64,000 bases of DNA from Streptomyces tsukubensis. GTDB lineage: Bacteria > Actinomycetota > Actinomycetes > Streptomycetales > Streptomycetaceae. How positions within the stretch are numbered: position 1 is the first letter of the stretch; the number at the start of each line of letters is the position of its first letter. Below the pieces are notes generated by a model. That model was given only the letters and a program-made list of their open reading frames with translations, searched no databases and was not told the DNA's origin. Shown here piece by piece: positions 41,367 to 50,101 of the stretch. The DNA is taken from positions 5,168,501-5,232,500 of the forward strand of contig NZ_CP020700.1 of the NCBI RefSeq assembly GCF_003932715.1. The letters are read 5' to 3'. The position numbers and the translations under genes are program-made.

Positions 41367-43061
41367 TTACGGAAGGGCGTCGACGTGCGGTCCGACGACG
41401 CTGGACCAGGCGTTGCCGGCCGTGGCGTCCCAGTTGATGGACCAGGTCATCGCGCCGCGCAGACCCGGCCAGGCCTGGGCCGGCCGGAAGGTGCCGCAGC
41501 TGGTGAGCTTGGTGAGGCAGTCGAGCGCCGCGGTCACCGTGGACGGCGAGACATAGCCGCCGCCCGCGCCCCGCGGGGAGGCCGGGACCCCGATGCCGAC
41601 CTGCGACGGGTCGAGACCGCCCTGGATCTGGATGCACGCGAGGGCGGTGAGGAAGTCCAGCGAGCCCTGCGAGTAGACCCGGCCGTCACAGCCGAGCATC
41701 GCACCGCTGTTGTAGTACTGGGTGTTGACGACCGTCAGGATGTCCTTGACCGCCAGCGCCAGCTTGAAGTACTCGGTGCCGGTCGACTGCATGTCGATGG
41801 TCTGCGGGGCCATCGTCAGGACCATCCGCGGGCCCGCCTTGGCGGAGAGCTGGCGGAGCGCCTTGGTCAGGTAGGTCGAGTTGATGCCGTGTTCGAGGTC
41901 GATGTCGATGCCGTTGAAGCCGTACTCCTGGAACAGCGCGTAGGCGCTGTTGGCGAAGGCGGTCGCGGACGCGTCGCTGTTGATGGTGACGTTGCCCAGC
42001 TCACCGCCGACGGAGATGATGACCGACTTGCCCGCCGCCTTCTTGGCCGCGATGTCCGACTTGAACTCGGCGACATTGGCGTAGCCGAGCGCGGAGCTGA
42101 GGTTGAAGGTCAGCTCGCCGGGTGTGGTCGTGGAGTCCGCGAAGGCGACCGCGATGATGTCGTACTGCGGGCTGACGTCCCGCAGCTTCTGCACCGTCGC
42201 GCCGTTGTTGAAGTTCTGCCAGTAGCCGGTCACCGCGTGCCGCGGCACCGGCGGAATGACGTCTTCCAGCAGGGTGCGGACATTGACCGGCGGGGACGAG
42301 ACCGCGGACTCGCCCGCGGTGTTGGCCGCCGACACCGAGAAGGCGTACTGGGTGTTGGGGGTCAGCCCGCTGATGGTCGTGGAGTTCGTGGTGACCGTCT
42401 GGACCTTCGTCCCGTTCCGGTACACGTGGTACTGGGTGGCGCCCGGGGAGGCGTTCCAGCTCAGCGGGACGGTCGTGGTGGTCGGTGAGCCCGCGGCCAG
42501 GCCTGCCGGGACCGGCGGGATCACGGGCGGCTCCTCGCCGCCACCGCCGCCGTCGGGGCCGAAGACGCTGACGTCGTCGACGTAGTAGGCGGACTGGCCG
42601 TACCAGCCGTGGGTGTAGACGGTCACCGAGGTGGTGGAGGCGCCGGTACGGAAGGTGGTGGAGAGCTGGTTCCACCCGGTCCCGCCGGGCGACCAGGTGG
42701 AGACATCGGTGGTGCCGGTGCCGGTGGCGCCCAGATAGACGAAGCTCCCCTGGACGTAGGCGCTCAGGGTGTACGTCGAGTTGGGCTTGACCGCGACGGA
42801 CTGGCTGCACCGCGCGATGTCCTGGCCCGCCGGGGTGCCCTTGAGGGCGCCCGCGCCGGTACGGACCGGAGTGGAGGTGGCCGCGCCGTTGCCTCCGGTA
42901 CAGCTCCAGTTGGCCAGTCCGGTCTCGAAGCCCGGGTTCTTGGCGTTGTTGATGTCGGCGGCCTGCGCCGGGCCCGCGGCGCCGAGGACGGTGAGACCGG
43001 CGCCGACGGCCAGCGCCAGGGTCGCTCCGAGCCACTTGCGCGGACGTCTGGTGGATACCAC
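41367..43061 (-). CDS. Secreted GH18 chitinase with CBM and FnIII domains
   Basis: 564 aa from the GTG preceded by GGAGG. Order: signal peptide (1-35, ending AQAAD); a galactose-binding-like carbohydrate-binding module (NPGFETGLANWSCTGG, GYYVDD-type strand YYVDDVSVFG); a Gly/Glu/Pro linker; a fibronectin III domain (VPLSWNASPGATQYHVYRNG); and the GH18 catalytic barrel. The catalytic motif is NGIDIDLE (N383-E390): E390 is the acid, D386 and D388 assist, and the first position is Asn rather than Asp, as in some Streptomyces family members. It degrades chitin. Expected to be DasR-controlled through the site at 43334. Confidence 0.94.
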   Translation of the reverse strand: MVSTRRPRKWLGATLALAVGAGLTVLGAAGPAQAADINNAKNPGFETGLANWSCTGGNGAATSTPVRTGAGALKGTPAGQDIARCSQSVAVKPNSTYTLSAYVQGSFVYLGATGTGTTDVSTWSPGGTGWNQLSTTFRTGASTTSVTVYTHGWYGQSAYYVDDVSVFGPDGGGGGEEPPVIPPVPAGLAAGSPTTTTVPLSWNASPGATQYHVYRNGTKVQTVTTNSTTISGLTPNTQYAFSVSAANTAGESAVSSPPVNVRTLLEDVIPPVPRHAVTGYWQNFNNGATVQKLRDVSPQYDIIAVAFADSTTTPGELTFNLSSALGYANVAEFKSDIAAKKAAGKSVIISVGGELGNVTINSDASATAFANSAYALFQEYGFNGIDIDLEHGINSTYLTKALRQLSAKAGPRMVLTMAPQTIDMQSTGTEYFKLALAVKDILTVVNTQYYNSGAMLGCDGRVYSQGSLDFLTALACIQIQGGLDPSQVGIGVPASPRGAGGGYVSPSTVTAALDCLTKLTSCGTFRPAQAWPGLRGAMTWSINWDATAGNAWSSVVGPHVDALP

Positions 43062-43333
43062 GTACTGCCTCCGGAAGGTGTGGGGGTTGGAGGTACTTGG
43101 ACGGTGCCGGTGCGTGGGGTGGGGGGATCCGAGTGGGCGGAAGCCGGGTGATCAGGTGGGGATCAGGTGGACCGGGGTACCGGTGGGGGGCGGTGAGACC
43201 TGAGGAAACGCAGGGGGGAACGGGGGGAAACCGCTCGGCCGCCGGGCAGGACCCGGGGCGAACGGGCCGAACACGAGAACACAGGAGGAACGGTGGTGCC
43301 GCTGTGCGGGCGGCGAATCCGCCGTTGGCGTAA

Positions 43334-43349
43334 AACTGGTCCAGACCAA
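43334..43349 (-). promoter_or_regulatory. DasR-type operator (dre) upstream of chitinase
   Basis: ACTGGTCCAGACCAAT matches the DasR consensus A(G/C)TGGTCTAGACCA(G/C)T except at two positions, and it overlaps a TTGACA-like -35 hexamer on the minus strand (about 43358). Such sites mediate N-acetylglucosamine control of chitinase genes. It is 272 bases from the chitinase start, farther than usual, implying a long leader. The surrounding 43062-43764 stretch holds no supported gene. Confidence 0.7.
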
Positions 43350-43764
43350 TCGGGTTGTCAAGACCTCTGTCAGCGATTCGTCGATCCCGGCAGCCCCGGC
43401 CGCCCCGCGCGCGACCGGCCGGGTCCCGTCCGACCGGGGGCGATTTTCGGCCGAATCCTTGACGGGCGGCCGGGACCGGGGCCGAACGGCCCTTGCGCCG
43501 GAGGGGCCCGTCTGCCGTGGCGCGTCGCCCGGGTCCGCCGGGCGGCCGGGGTCCGGAGCTGGGCCGGAGCCGGTGGATCGGTACCGTAATACCGCCATTC
43601 GTACGGCCGTGTCCTGAGCGGAGCGTGCTCGGGGCAGGGCGGTGAGTTCCGGCGGGGTGTTCTCTGGCTCCCACCTCGTGGCTAAAGTGCTGATGCAGGA
43701 GCAGCAGGCAGTACGGAACCGCGGTCACGGACTCCCGTCGACCGTTGTCGAACGGGGAACCAGC

Positions 43765-44724
43765 GTGCCGACCGCAATAGCTGTCACCAGCGCAGATCTG
43801 GTGCTACCGCCCATGGACGCGCATACGCCGACGGCGGCGCAGCTCCCGTCCCCCGACGAGGCTCCGCTGGACGACGCCATCCGGGCGGCCGGATTACTCC
43901 TGGAGCAGTACGGCCATGTCGTCGTGGCGTACCCCGCTTCCCTCCCGGTCGCCCATGAACGCCGGCTGTACACCGTCCGGTCCGTGCTGGAGAGCCACCG
44001 TCTCGCGCTGGTCAAACTGGACCTCCCGCCGCTCGGCACCGCCGTACTCGTGCGCCAGCTCCGCCAGTTGTCGATCTGCGACTTCGGCCCCGGAGTCATC
44101 GCCTCCGCCGCGCGGCTGCTCTCGCACTACGTCTACGCCGGGGCGCTGCTGCACTCCGTGGCCAAACTCGACCGGGTCCCCGTCGGCCTGAAGTCGCACG
44201 CCAAATCATGGGTGCCCGGGGCCCAGTTCGCCGTCCTGGCGAGCCCGGCCCCCGAACTCATCAAAGTCGGCTCGGGCGGGCAGTCCGACCCGCCGCTGCT
44301 CACCGGGCCCGATTTCGCCACCCGGATGGTGCTCGCCCGGGGCCAGGCCCAGCCGGACTGGGTCAGTGGCACGCTGGCCCCCCACTGGCAGGCGCAGGGC
44401 GTCGACGAGGTGCCGCTGCCCGCCGCGTCGTCAGCCTGGTGGGGCACACCCAAACTGGTGGAGTTCGCCGCCTTCCTGCCCGATATCGCCATCCTGTACC
44501 AACTCGTCTCGTCCGTCCGGCGGGAGGCGTGTTCGTGGTGCGGTATCGAACTGATCGGTGACCTCTGCGGATTCTGTGCCGCGCCCGTCGCGCCCGGCGG
44601 TTCCGGTGGCTCCGGTGGTCCTGGCAGTCCCGGTGGTCCCGGTGGTCCCGGCAGTCTTCACCACCCCGATCGGGGTCGGTCCCTCCCTTCCGGTGTCCTG
44701 GGCCATGGAACACCGGCGGGCTGA
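43765..44724 (+). CDS. Tad-locus protein with C-terminal zinc ribbon and TTA codon
   Basis: 319 aa from the GTG at 43765; an ATG at 43693 is another option. The first two-thirds form a globular domain (LLLEQYGHVVVAYPASLPVA, LLSHYVYAGALLHSVAKL); the C-terminal part has CSWCGIELIGDLCGFC (two CxxC knuckles) and ends in a Gly/Ser/Pro-rich tail of GSGG repeats. I do not recognise a family, though similar proteins sit beside Tad genes in Streptomyces. Leu44 is encoded by TTA (43894-43896), so it should be bldA-dependent. Reads into the pilus operon. Confidence 0.7.
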   Translation: MPTAIAVTSADLVLPPMDAHTPTAAQLPSPDEAPLDDAIRAAGLLLEQYGHVVVAYPASLPVAHERRLYTVRSVLESHRLALVKLDLPPLGTAVLVRQLRQLSICDFGPGVIASAARLLSHYVYAGALLHSVAKLDRVPVGLKSHAKSWVPGAQFAVLASPAPELIKVGSGGQSDPPLLTGPDFATRMVLARGQAQPDWVSGTLAPHWQAQGVDEVPLPAASSAWWGTPKLVEFAAFLPDIAILYQLVSSVRREACSWCGIELIGDLCGFCAAPVAPGGSGGSGGPGSPGGPGGPGSLHHPDRGRSLPSGVLGHGTPAG

Positions 44725-44916
44725 CCCCGCAGGCCTGCCCGGAGCAGGACCGTCCGCGCGAGGGGCCGGCGGACCCGGTGGTCCCGCCGGTCGCCTGCGC
44801 GCCGCCCGGCCCGGCCCGGGCCCCCGGTCCGCCCGCTGTCCCGTCCGGTATCCCGCGTCCCTTCCCGTCCGCCGTACGTCTCTGCCGTCCTTTCTGCGAA
44901 CGAGGTTCCCCAGCCC

Positions 44917-45630
44917 ATGAATTCACGCCAACGCCGAGGCGTCATCCTGCTCACGATCTCGGTCCTCTGCGCCCTGGCGGCCTTTGCCGGTGTGATCGCC
45001 GTGATCGGCGACGTGAATTCCAAGGTCGGTCCCGAGGTGACCGCGTACCGGGTGAAGACCGAGATCGCGCCCTACTCCGCGCTCCGCGCCGACCAGTTCG
45101 AGAAGACCAGCATCCCCGAGCGCTGGCTTTCGGACAGCGCCGTCACCGATCTCGACGGCATCGGCGGGCGGATCGCCGTCACCACCCTGCGCAAGGGCTC
45201 CCTCCTCCAGGAGGACATGATCGTCAAGCGGCCCGCGCTGGCAGCCGGCGAACAGGAGATCGCGATCATGGTGGATGCCGCGACCGGAGTCGCCGGCAAG
45301 ATCACCCCCGGTGATCTGGTGAATATCTTCGCCACCTTCGAGGGGCGCCGGGAGAGCGACCCCGACGAGTCCCGGATCATCGTCTCCCGCGCCCGGGTCA
45401 TCGACGTCGGACGGCTCACCCCGATCACCGCCAAGGGCGACGAGCGCCGCGACGCGGCCCGCGAGGCGGTGCCGATCACCTTCGCCCTGAACACCGCGGA
45501 CGCCCAGCGGGTCGCCTATGCCGAGTCCTTCGCCGAGAACGTCCGGCTCGCGCTCCTCGCCAAGGGCAGCCCGGGGGCGCTCAGGCCCGGCGACAGCACG
45601 TACACCCTCGACGAAGACAAGAACAGGTGA
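44917..45630 (+). CDS. CpaB/RcpC-like SAF-domain pilus protein
   Basis: 237 aa, ATG 44917. N-terminal membrane anchor (RGVILLTISVLCALAAFAGV) followed by a SAF/Flp-assembly domain: VKTEIAPYSALRADQFEKTS, LRKGSLLQEDMI and the C-terminal ITPGDLVNIFATFEGRRESD with later VRLALLAKGS. In Tad systems RcpC/CpaB sits in the periplasm or at the wall. It follows a zinc-ribbon gene after 192 bases and precedes TadZ after 7. Confidence 0.85.
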   Translation: MNSRQRRGVILLTISVLCALAAFAGVIAVIGDVNSKVGPEVTAYRVKTEIAPYSALRADQFEKTSIPERWLSDSAVTDLDGIGGRIAVTTLRKGSLLQEDMIVKRPALAAGEQEIAIMVDAATGVAGKITPGDLVNIFATFEGRRESDPDESRIIVSRARVIDVGRLTPITAKGDERRDAAREAVPITFALNTADAQRVAYAESFAENVRLALLAKGSPGALRPGDSTYTLDEDKNR

Positions 45631-45637
45631 GTGCCGG

Positions 45638-46891
45638 ATGACCACACGCATCCTCCCGGCCGTCGGAGATCCGGACGCGGCCCGGGCCCTCACCACCCTG
45701 CTGAGCCAACTTCCCGGCGCCGAGCCCGCGCTGCCGGTCGCGGACTCGGGGAGCCTGCTCGACCTGCTGGCCCGGCTCGCCGCCGAATCCCTCGACGAAC
45801 TGCCCGAGGTGGTCCTGGTCCACGAGCGGATCGGCCCGGTCCCGGCGCTGGAGCTGATCCGGGAGATCGGGCTGCGCTTCCCGGCCGTCGGTGTCGTCCT
45901 CGTCACGGTCGACGCGGGCCCCGGCCTCTACTCGGCCGCGATGGACTCGGGCGCCCGCGGGCTGATCGGGCTGCCGCTGTCGTACGACGAACTCGCCCAG
46001 CGCGTGCAGTCGGCGGCGGGCTGGTCCACCGGGGTACGGCGGCATCTCGGGCACGCCGGGGAACTCGTCGCCGGGCCCGGCGGGCGGGTCGTCACCGTCA
46101 GCGGGGCCAAGGGCGGGGTGGGGACGACCGTCACCGCCGTCCAGCTGGCGCTGGCGGCGCGGGCGTCCGGCCGTACCGTCGCCCTGGTCGACCTCGACCT
46201 GCAGTCCGGGGACGTCGCCTCCTACCTCGATGTCCAGTTCCGGCGCTCCATCGTCGATCTGGCCGCCATCCAGGACATCTCGCCCCGGGTCCTCCAGGAC
46301 GCCCTCTTCGCCCACCAGACCGGCCTCGGGCTGCTGCTGGCCCCCGCCGAGGGCGAGCGCGGCGAGGACGTCGGGGACCGGGCCGTACGCCAGATCCTGC
46401 ACGCCCTGCGCGGACGGCACGAGATCGTGGTCGTCGACTGCGGCACCCAGATGACCGGAGGCAACGCGGCCGCCATCGAAACGGCCGATACGACCCTGCT
46501 GGTGACCACGCCGGACGTGGTCGCGGTACGCGGCGCCAAACGGATGGTCCGGCTCTGGGACCGGCTCCAGATCCGCAAGGCCGAGGAGACCGTCGTGGTG
46601 GTCAACCGGCACACCCGGGCCACCGAGATCCAACCGCCGCTGATCGAAAGGATCACCGGGACCCGGGTCGCCCGGTCCACGGTGCCCGCGGGCTTCAAGG
46701 AGCTCCAGCCGGTGATCGACGCGGGCCGGATGCAGGATCTGGAGGCCCGGTCGGCGGTGAAGCAGGCCCTGTGGGCGCTCGCCGGTGAACTGGGCCTGGT
46801 CCGGGTCCCGGAGGAGGCGGTGGCGCAGAAGACGGGCCGGCTCCGGGGCGACCGGGGGTCGATCGGGCTGCGGCGGGGGCGGTCGAGGTGA
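45638..46891 (+). CDS. TadZ/CpaE-like ATPase
   Basis: 417 aa from ATG 45638 with AGGTGA upstream. Residues 1-130 form a degenerate receiver-like domain (DLLARLAAESLDELPEVVLV, GARGLIGLPLSYDELAQRVQ). The C-terminal MinD/ParA-like ATPase contains a deviant Walker A, AKGGVGTTV (about 157), and switch motif LVDLDLQSGDVASYL. TadZ localises the pilus machine to a pole. Stop overlaps the next GTG (GTGA). Confidence 0.9.
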   Translation: MTTRILPAVGDPDAARALTTLLSQLPGAEPALPVADSGSLLDLLARLAAESLDELPEVVLVHERIGPVPALELIREIGLRFPAVGVVLVTVDAGPGLYSAAMDSGARGLIGLPLSYDELAQRVQSAAGWSTGVRRHLGHAGELVAGPGGRVVTVSGAKGGVGTTVTAVQLALAARASGRTVALVDLDLQSGDVASYLDVQFRRSIVDLAAIQDISPRVLQDALFAHQTGLGLLLAPAEGERGEDVGDRAVRQILHALRGRHEIVVVDCGTQMTGGNAAAIETADTTLLVTTPDVVAVRGAKRMVRLWDRLQIRKAEETVVVVNRHTRATEIQPPLIERITGTRVARSTVPAGFKELQPVIDAGRMQDLEARSAVKQALWALAGELGLVRVPEEAVAQKTGRLRGDRGSIGLRRGRSR

Positions 46892-47367
46892 CAGCCCGCC
46901 GGGTGGGGCGGTACGGCCGGGGGCGGCCGCGACGCCGACTGCGGTACGGCCCCGACCGCCCGGGGACGGCGCGCGGATCGGGCCGGGTCCGGCCGGGGAA
47001 GGTACGGCGGTACGGGGACCGGGGCCAGGCCGTCATCGAGTTCACCGGCACGATTCCGGTGATCCTGCTGACCATCGGGCTGCTCTGGCAGGCGGCCCTC
47101 ACCGGCTACACCTTCTCCCTCGCGGGGAACGCCGCCGACGAAGCGGCCCGGGCCGGGGCCGTGGGCGGCGGGTCCGCCTGCGCGGACGCGGCCCGCCGGA
47201 CCCTGCCCGGCAACTGGCAGGGCGCCGAGATCAGCTGCCGTGCGGACGGGGAGCTGTACCGGGCGACGGTACGGCTCCGCGTCCCGGCCTTCTTCCCCGG
47301 CGCCGCGGACCTCCCGATCCCGGTCTCCGGCGACGGCGCGGCCCTCGACGAACGGAGCGACCGATGA
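46888..47367 (+). CDS. TadE-like pseudopilin
   Basis: 159 aa from the GTG in a GTGA overlap. A 45-residue Arg/Gly-rich N-terminus precedes DRGQAVIEFTGTIPVILLTI, the TadE motif with E at position five of the hydrophobic helix; the helix is followed by ADEAARAGAVGGGSACADAA and a second conserved-type cysteine. TadE proteins are minor pilins or assembly factors. Coupled on both sides (GTGA, ATGA). Confidence 0.88.
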   Translation: MTARRVGRYGRGRPRRRLRYGPDRPGTARGSGRVRPGKVRRYGDRGQAVIEFTGTIPVILLTIGLLWQAALTGYTFSLAGNAADEAARAGAVGGGSACADAARRTLPGNWQGAEISCRADGELYRATVRLRVPAFFPGAADLPIPVSGDGAALDERSDR

Positions 47368-48497
47368 CCACGGGACGGCCTCCGGCCGGGGGCGGCGTGG
47401 GCCCCGGGGGGCCCGAGGGCCCCGTGAGCCGGTGGTGGACTACCGGCCCGGGCCCGGCCGTCGGTCCGCGCCGGACCACCGGAACGGAACGGGACCTGCC
47501 GAGCGGTCCCGCACCTGCGGGCGGCGGGGTTCCCGGACCGGGTCGTTGCCCCACGGGGCCGGGCGACCCGGCCGCGGCGGGGTCCGTGGACGGGGATCCG
47601 GGCCCGGACGGCCGTACGGGCTCCGGCGGGCCCACCGGGCCCGCCTTCCGCACCGGCCCCGTGCTCCGTATCGGCTCTGTTGACCGGAACCGGTTCCGGT
47701 GGGGGCGCCGGGCGAGTGGTCCCGCCGTCAACGGGCTCACCGGCGGGCCCCGGGCGGGTGACGGCATTGCCGAACCAGCTCCGGTCCGGATCCGGAGCGG
47801 GCGCCGCGGGAGCGGTCCTGCCGTCGACGGGCTTTCGGTCCGGCTCCCGGGCGGGCTCCGGGCGGATGGCGGTGGCGTCGAACCGGTTCCGGCTCGGCTC
47901 CGGGCGGATGGCGGTGGCGTCGAACCGGCTCCGGCTCGGCTCCGGGCGGGTGCCGTCGGCGTCGAACCGGCTACGGCCCGAGGCCGGAGCGGGGGCCGCC
48001 GGAGCGGTCCTGCCGCCGACGGGTCTCCGGCCCGGATCCCGGGCGGGTCCCGGGCAGACGGCGGTGCCGCCCAACCGGCTCCGGTCCGGGGCCGGGGCCG
48101 GGGCGGGCGCCGGGAGGGGCTGCCCTCCGGTCATCGCCCGGCCGCGCGGGATCGCGGACAGGCCGCCGTCGAGTACGCCGGGGTGCTCTCCCTCCTCGTC
48201 TTCGTCGCGCTCGCCGCCATCCAGATCGGCCTCGTCGCCTACACCGCCCAGCAGGCCGGCACCGCCGCCCGGGCCGCCGCCCGGACCGAGGCCACCCTGG
48301 ACGGCACCGGGCGCGGGCCCGCGGCCGGACGGGCGGCGATCAGCGGCTGGCTGGCGGACGGCGCCCGCTTCGACCCCGGCACCTGCTCCGGCGAGGACGA
48401 CGAGGTCTCCGTGACCGTCGTCGTCGAGGTGCCGTCGCTGCTGCCGGTCTTCGACTTCGACCCGGCGGTGAGGACCGTGACCATGCCCTGCGACTGA
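47364..48497 (+). CDS. Second TadE-like pseudopilin with 262-residue repetitive N-terminal extension
   Basis: 377 aa from the ATG overlapping the previous stop. Residues 1-262 are Gly/Pro/Arg/Ala-rich and include three tandem 14-residue repeats of the LRADGGGVEPVPAR type (42-bp units, 47856-47981). Only the last 115 residues are the normal TadE domain: DRGQAAVEYAGVLSLLVFVA plus helix, then CSGEDDEVSVTVVVEVPSLL and a terminal MPCD. Normal TadE proteins are near 130-160 aa. The extension might be a cell-wall-spanning or glycosylated stalk, or translation may begin later; the ATGA overlap supports the long form. Confidence 0.75.
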   Translation: MTTGRPPAGGGVGPGGPEGPVSRWWTTGPGPAVGPRRTTGTERDLPSGPAPAGGGVPGPGRCPTGPGDPAAAGSVDGDPGPDGRTGSGGPTGPAFRTGPVLRIGSVDRNRFRWGRRASGPAVNGLTGGPRAGDGIAEPAPVRIRSGRRGSGPAVDGLSVRLPGGLRADGGGVEPVPARLRADGGGVEPAPARLRAGAVGVEPATARGRSGGRRSGPAADGSPARIPGGSRADGGAAQPAPVRGRGRGGRREGLPSGHRPAARDRGQAAVEYAGVLSLLVFVALAAIQIGLVAYTAQQAGTAARAAARTEATLDGTGRGPAAGRAAISGWLADGARFDPGTCSGEDDEVSVTVVVEVPSLLPVFDFDPAVRTVTMPCD

Positions 48498-48561
48498 CGA
48501 GCCCCATCCGTACCCCCCGGCTCACCCCCGGATCCACCGCACCACCTGGGAGTTGACAGAC

Positions 48562-49905
48562 ATGAGCCTGCGGGCGCGCATCAGCAGCCCCGAACCGGCC
48601 GACGGCCGCAGTGAGGTCAACCGGCTCGTCGCCGTCTACCGCGCCAAACTGCTGGAAGAGATCGACCTAGCCGAGATGTCCGCCCTCGCCGCCGTCGACC
48701 GCCGGAACCGGCTGGAGCGGGTCCTCGGGCACATCATCAGTCGCGAGGGCCCGGTGCTCTCCACCGCCGAACGCACCCAGCTGATCCGGCGCGTCGTGGA
48801 CGAGGCCCTCGGCCTCGGCATCCTCGAACCGCTGCTGGAGGACGTTTCGGTCAGCGAAATCATGGTCAACGGCCCGGAACAGGTCTACGTCGAGCGCGCG
48901 GGCCGGCTGGAACTGCTGCCGATGCGGTTCTCCTCCACCGAGCAGCTGATGCAGACCATCGAACGCATTGTCTCCACCGTCAACCGTCGGGTGGACGAGG
49001 CCAACCCCATGGTGGACGCCCGCCTCCCGTCCGGCGAGCGCGTCAATGTCATCATCCCCCCGCTCTCCCTCAGCGGCCCCATCCTCACCATCCGCCGCTT
49101 CCCGCGCGCCTTCACCCTGGCCGAGCTGATCGGCGCCGGATCGCTGGACGAGCAGATGACCCTGCTGCTCGCCGGATTCGTCCGGGCCAAGTTCAACGTG
49201 ATCGTCTCCGGCGCCACCGGCACCGGCAAGACCACTCTCCTCAACACCCTCTCCGGACTGATCCCGGAGGGCGAACGCATCGTCACGATCGAGGACTCGG
49301 CCGAACTCCAGTTGCAGCAGAGTCATGTGATCACCCTGGAGAGCCGCCCGCCGAATGTGGAGGGCAAGGGCCGGATCACCATCCGCGACCTCGTCCGCAA
49401 CTCGCTGCGCATGCGCCCCGACCGCATCATCGTGGGAGAGGTCCGCGGCGGCGAGACCCTCGACATGCTCCAGGCGATGTCCACCGGCCACGACGGCTCC
49501 CTCGCCACCGTCCACGCCAACAGCGCCGAGGACGCGCTGATGCGGCTCCAGACCCTGGCCTCGATGTCCGAGGTCGAGATCCCGTTCCTGGCCATCAAGG
49601 ACCAGATCAACAGCGCGGTGGATGTGATCGTCCAGCTCACCCGGCACGCCGACGGCTCCCGCCGGGTCACCGAGATCGCCGTGGTCGACTCCTTCGGCCG
49701 GGAGGAGTACCGGATCGTCTCGGTCTGCCGCTTCGAGGCCCTGCCCATGTCGGCCGACGGCCGGGTGCACGGCCGGTTCGTCTACCACCCGGTGCCGCGC
49801 CGGGTCGCCGAGCGGCTCCATCTGCGGAACGAGGTGCTCCCGCTGGTGTTCGGCGTGGCGGACAGCGTGGCGCAGCTCGCCGTACGGGAGACGAGGACCC
49901 TGTGA
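48562..49905 (+). CDS. tadA: TadA/CpaF secretion ATPase
   Basis: 447 aa; ATG 48562 with GGGAG nine bases before. Hexameric secretion ATPase of the GspE superfamily: N-terminal helical domain ([20 protein letters not shown]), Walker [10 protein letters not shown] (217-225), Asp box [11 protein letters not shown], Walker [12 protein letters not shown] and His box [12 protein letters not shown]. It powers extension and retraction of the Flp pilus. Followed after 196 bases by tadB. Confidence 0.97.
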   Translation: MSLRARISSPEPADGRSEVNRLVAVYRAKLLEEIDLAEMSALAAVDRRNRLERVLGHIISREGPVLSTAERTQLIRRVVDEALGLGILEPLLEDVSVSEIMVNGPEQVYVERAGRLELLPMRFSSTEQLMQTIERIVSTVNRRVDEANPMVDARLPSGERVNVIIPPLSLSGPILTIRRFPRAFTLAELIGAGSLDEQMTLLLAGFVRAKFNVIVSGATGTGKTTLLNTLSGLIPEGERIVTIEDSAELQLQQSHVITLESRPPNVEGKGRITIRDLVRNSLRMRPDRIIVGEVRGGETLDMLQAMSTGHDGSLATVHANSAEDALMRLQTLASMSEVEIPFLAIKDQINSAVDVIVQLTRHADGSRRVTEIAVVDSFGREEYRIVSVCRFEALPMSADGRVHGRFVYHPVPRRVAERLHLRNEVLPLVFGVADSVAQLAVRETRTL

Positions 49906-50046
49906 CCCCGATCCGGTACGACACCGGGCCGCGGCGCGGCCGTGAGCCGTACCGCGGACACCCGCAGCCCGGTGGACGCCCGCAGCCCGCCCCGGGCCGG
50001 GACCCCGCCCGGGACTGCGCCCCAGCCCCCGCCCCCTACGCCTGGC

Positions 50047-50071
50047 GGCGTGGGGGGACCCCCAGTGCCCC
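50047..50071. repeat. Second copy of palindromic repeat
   Basis: Reverse complement of the 14685-14709 element, 23 of 25 bases identical, with core TGGGGGGACCCCCA. Located in the tadA-tadB intergenic gap. May act as a hairpin that tunes expression of the downstream genes. Confidence 0.6.
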
Positions 50072-50101
50072 TCCCGTCGACGCAGAAGGTGCCCGCCCCC
50101 G

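Noticed and set aside
41321..41373. Three copies of GTGTTACGGA around the chitinase stop.
   Set aside because: Short and partly inside the coding end; not a recognised operator and possibly a local duplication.
43152..43598. Minus-strand frame across the dre site and chitinase leader.
   Set aside because: No ribosome-binding site or recognisable domain; overlaps the presumed promoter.
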